From NCBI GenBank assembly GCA_030599445.1, contig JAUVOA010000083.1, positions 1 through 6,788 on the forward strand: a stretch of 6,788 bases of DNA, written 5' to 3'. Below the pieces are notes generated by a model. That model ran no database searches. It saw only the letters and a program-made list of their open reading frames with translations, and had not been told where the DNA came from. Each line of letters begins with the position of its first letter. Within the stretch, counting starts at the first letter, position 1. The translations under genes and the position numbers were made by a program. Positions 5,539-6,788 of this stretch are shown in pieces. This stretch comes from Atribacterota bacterium (GTDB taxonomy: Bacteria > Atribacterota > Phoenicimicrobiia > Phoenicimicrobiales > Phoenicimicrobiaceae).

Positions 5539-5558
5539 GCTAATAATGGCGAAACAAT

Positions 5559-5599
5559 AAAAGGGATAGGTTATTTTGAAAAAACAATCTATCCCTTTT
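5559..5599. terminator. Hairpin between convergent genes, probable bidirectional terminator
   Basis: AAAAGGGATAGGTT (5559-5572) pairs with AATCTATCCCTTTT (5586-5599): 14 pairs including one G-T, with a 13-nt loop. A-runs on one arm and T-runs on the other give a short U-tract in both directions. It lies between the plus-strand gene ending at 5441 and the minus-strand gene ending at 5630, where a shared terminator is expected. The U-tracts are only four bases long, so it is weaker than the porin terminator. Confidence 0.65.
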
Positions 5600-5629
5600 A
5601 ATTACTATTTGATTAAATCTCTTTGGGGA

Positions 5630-5989
5630 CTAAATTATAAAAGGTGGAACAGTAATAGTTACATTATTTATTCCACTATTTATATTTTGACCCTTAGAGC
5701 CGTATCCAGATCCAAAAGTTGAAAATGCTTCAAAATTATGCCAGCCTACAGGTACATCAAGAATTGTTAAATTTCCTGAGGTATCAGTAGTACCAACATA
5801 AATTCCATCCATATTAATGTCATAAGTAAAGGAGTCTATCATAAGCTTTCCCATTACAATACCACTTACAACTGAAATGTTAACTGTTCCAGTTGTAGAA
5901 AATATTGACGTGCATCCTACAAACACTATAAACAACAATGTAATTAATACTACCATCAAAATAGCTTTTTTCATTATACTTTTATTCAT
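5630..5989 (-). CDS. Small lipoprotein with PEGA-like beta domain
   Basis: The 119-residue protein has basic residues (Lys3, Lys7, Lys8), a hydrophobic stretch (9-25) and Cys26 in an FVGC context, which reads as a somewhat non-canonical lipobox (Phe at -3). The mature part is beta-rich. YDINMDGIYVGTTDTSG (56-72) with LDVPVGWHNFEA (77-88) follows the PEGA-type pattern of a hydrophobic strand, DG-x-x-x-GTT turn and P-x-G-x-H-x-F/V strand. Such domains are known in surface proteins and probably mediate envelope or carbohydrate contacts. The ATG at 5989 is favoured over Met6, because AAGGAGGG (5998-6005 on the complement) lies eight bases upstream. A sigmaH-like promoter sits at 6036-6061. The gene lies 161 bp downstream of the caspase-family gene on the same strand but has its own promoter. 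The lipoprotein call is fairly firm and the PEGA assignment is moderate. Confidence 0.75.
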   Translation of the reverse strand: MNKSIMKKAILMVVLITLLFIVFVGCTSIFSTTGTVNISVVSGIVMGKLMIDSFTYDINMDGIYVGTTDTSGNLTILDVPVGWHNFEAFSTFGSGYGSKGQNINSGINNVTITVPPFII

Positions 5990-6035
5990 TACAATTTCCC
6001 TCCTTTCGTTAATTTTATATCTTATATTTAATTTA

Positions 6036-6061
6036 ATACGACGTATATAGATAAAAATCCT
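6036..6061 (-). promoter_or_regulatory. SigmaH-like promoter for the lipoprotein
   Basis: On the minus strand, AGGATTT (6061 to 6055), a 12-bp spacer (6054 to 6043) and GTCGTAT (6042 to 6036) have the same geometry as the second porin promoter. The 19-nt block from the A-run through AGGATTTTTA is identical in both. The predicted start near 6029 gives a leader of about 40 nt, which fits normal initiation and makes this the likely main promoter of the gene. Confidence 0.6.
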
Positions 6062-6113
6062 TCTTTTTTTAATTTATTATAAATGAAACGAGAATTTAAT
6101 CAATTTACCAGGT

Positions 6114-6145
6114 AACCAACTAACCAATAAACTGGCTAACTAAAC
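6114..6145 (+). repeat. Octamer array 6 (AAC orientation on the plus strand)
   Basis: Four units in phase start at 6114 (AACCAACT), 6122 (AACCAATA), 6130 (AACTGGCT) and 6138 (AACTAAAC). It begins eight bases after a TTTACC half-word and ends five bases before the stop codon of the caspase-family gene on the opposite strand. Relative to the flanking minus-strand genes its orientation is reversed compared with the arrays before the DUF3084 and porin genes. Confidence 0.7.
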
Positions 6146-6150
6146 TAAAC

Positions 6151-6788
6151 TTAATATTCTATAATCGTAAAAGTTGAATTGTTGGGGTAGACTTGCACAT
6201 CCTGGATAATCCCATAAGAAAAAACCCAATCTTTTACATAAAGATATGCTTCCTGTAAGCTAACCATGGTATCCAGATTGGTATCTGCCAGGTAACTACC
6301 AGAATAACCACAGCCCTCACATAGAGCCATGGTGAATACTCCAAAAGGATCACCCTCTTCTGGTTGTATTTCCCAACATTCCTGGTAGTAATGGCAAGAA
6401 GTTAAAACTTTATATTGATTGGTGGTAAGCAGTCCCTTGGGTTGGGCTTGGGAAAAGACGTTAATAACCTCATCGTTAAAAGATTCTAATTTTTCTTTGG
6501 AAGTTATTGTTTCGTACATTGACTTTCCGATAAACCCGCCGGAATAACAGGAATCAAGAAAGATCACTTTGGTGCCGGGTATTTCGCTTAAAGCAGCCTC
6601 TAATTCATCTACACTGATGATTGAATCTACAAAAAAAGTCATATCAGCAGGGCAAATATAAGAAGTATTTCCCACCCTACTCCCATGGCCGCTAAAATAA
6701 AAATAAGAAATATCGTTACTGTCTGCGTCCGAAAAAATAGAGGAAATGCTCTGTAAAATGTTTGATTTTGTTGCCTGCCAGTCTTTCA
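6151..6788 (-). CDS. Caspase-family (peptidase C14) protein, N-terminus cut by the window edge
   Basis: The frame stays open from the stop at 6151 to the right edge, giving 211 visible residues with the start outside. Visible residues 28-36 read YFYFSGHGS, with the catalytic His at 34 (codon 6685-6687). KVIFLDSCYSGG ends at residue 84, with the catalytic Cys at 80 (codon 6547-6549). The His-Cys distance of 46 residues suits caspases and metacaspases. VLTSCHYYQECWE (127-139), GVFTMALCEG (149-158) and the LADTNLDTMVSLQEAYLYV stretch match the typical C-terminal half of bacterial C14 domains. Both catalytic residues are present, so the enzyme should be active as a cysteine endopeptidase; substrate preference cannot be read. 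An apparent GTG start at 6675 would remove the His and is not the real start. The domain ends near the C-terminus, so any regulatory, signal or binding domain would be N-terminal, outside the window. Confidence 0.92.
   Translation of the reverse strand, partial: KDWQATKSNILQSISSIFSDADSNDISYFYFSGHGSRVGNTSYICPADMTFFVDSIISVDELEAALSEIPGTKVIFLDSCYSGGFIGKSMYETITSKEKLESFNDEVINVFSQAQPKGLLTTNQYKVLTSCHYYQECWEIQPEEGDPFGVFTMALCEGCGYSGSYLADTNLDTMVSLQEAYLYVKDWVFSYGIIQDVQVYPNNSTFTIIEY

Noticed and set aside
643..6145. Octamer arrays acting as promoters of the following gene
   Set aside because: Array orientation does not follow gene direction, and separate promoter elements are visible for the porin and the lipoprotein.
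6151..6675. GTG at 6675 as the start of the caspase-family gene
   Set aside because: The frame stays open upstream and encodes the catalytic YFYFSGHGS motif, so the real start is beyond the window edge.

Overview
The window is AT-rich DNA of a bacterium with an outer membrane. It carries an SLH-domain porin ending in Phe, a lipoprotein and two other proteins with export or membrane signals. The SLH porin, the DUF3084 protein and the absence of any phage or plasmid gene suggest a chromosomal segment of a deep-branching diderm. An Atribacterota-type organism is my best guess, but a Halanaerobiales, Negativicutes or similar lineage is not excluded, because no marker gene is present.

Layout, left to right. 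(1) A four-helix-bundle protein of the 23S rRNA intervening-sequence (S23/IVP) family (93-512, +) lies between oppositely oriented arrays of a degenerate 8-bp repeat. (2) A DUF3084 membrane/coiled-coil protein (713-1864, +). (3) A 765-bp non-coding island (1865-2629). It holds a REP-like palindrome cluster, 8-bp and 7-bp period arrays, a near-consensus sigma70 promoter, a sigmaH-like promoter, a perfect dyad and a long hairpin leading into the porin. (4) The SLH porin (2630-4282, +) with a strong intrinsic terminator. (5) An inverted pair of 8-bp arrays, then an exported protein of unknown function (4509-5441, +). (6) A hairpin between convergent genes. (7) On the minus strand, a small PEGA-like lipoprotein (5630-5989), and upstream of it the C-terminal part of a caspase-family (C14) peptidase (6151 to the window edge). 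The caspase N-terminus lies outside the window.

The coding genes are mostly single transcription units separated by unusually elaborate intergenic DNA. Several gene products point to the cell envelope: porin, DUF3084 protein, exported protein and lipoprotein. The least ordinary content is non-coding. One octamer family (AACYRRYT, or ARYYRGTT on the other strand) recurs in every major intergenic gap with its 8-bp phase kept. It forms inverted pairs twice, once around the IVP-like gene and once around a short AT-rich spacer. The porin and the lipoprotein share a promoter element of identical geometry that resembles a sigmaH promoter, which suggests co-regulation.
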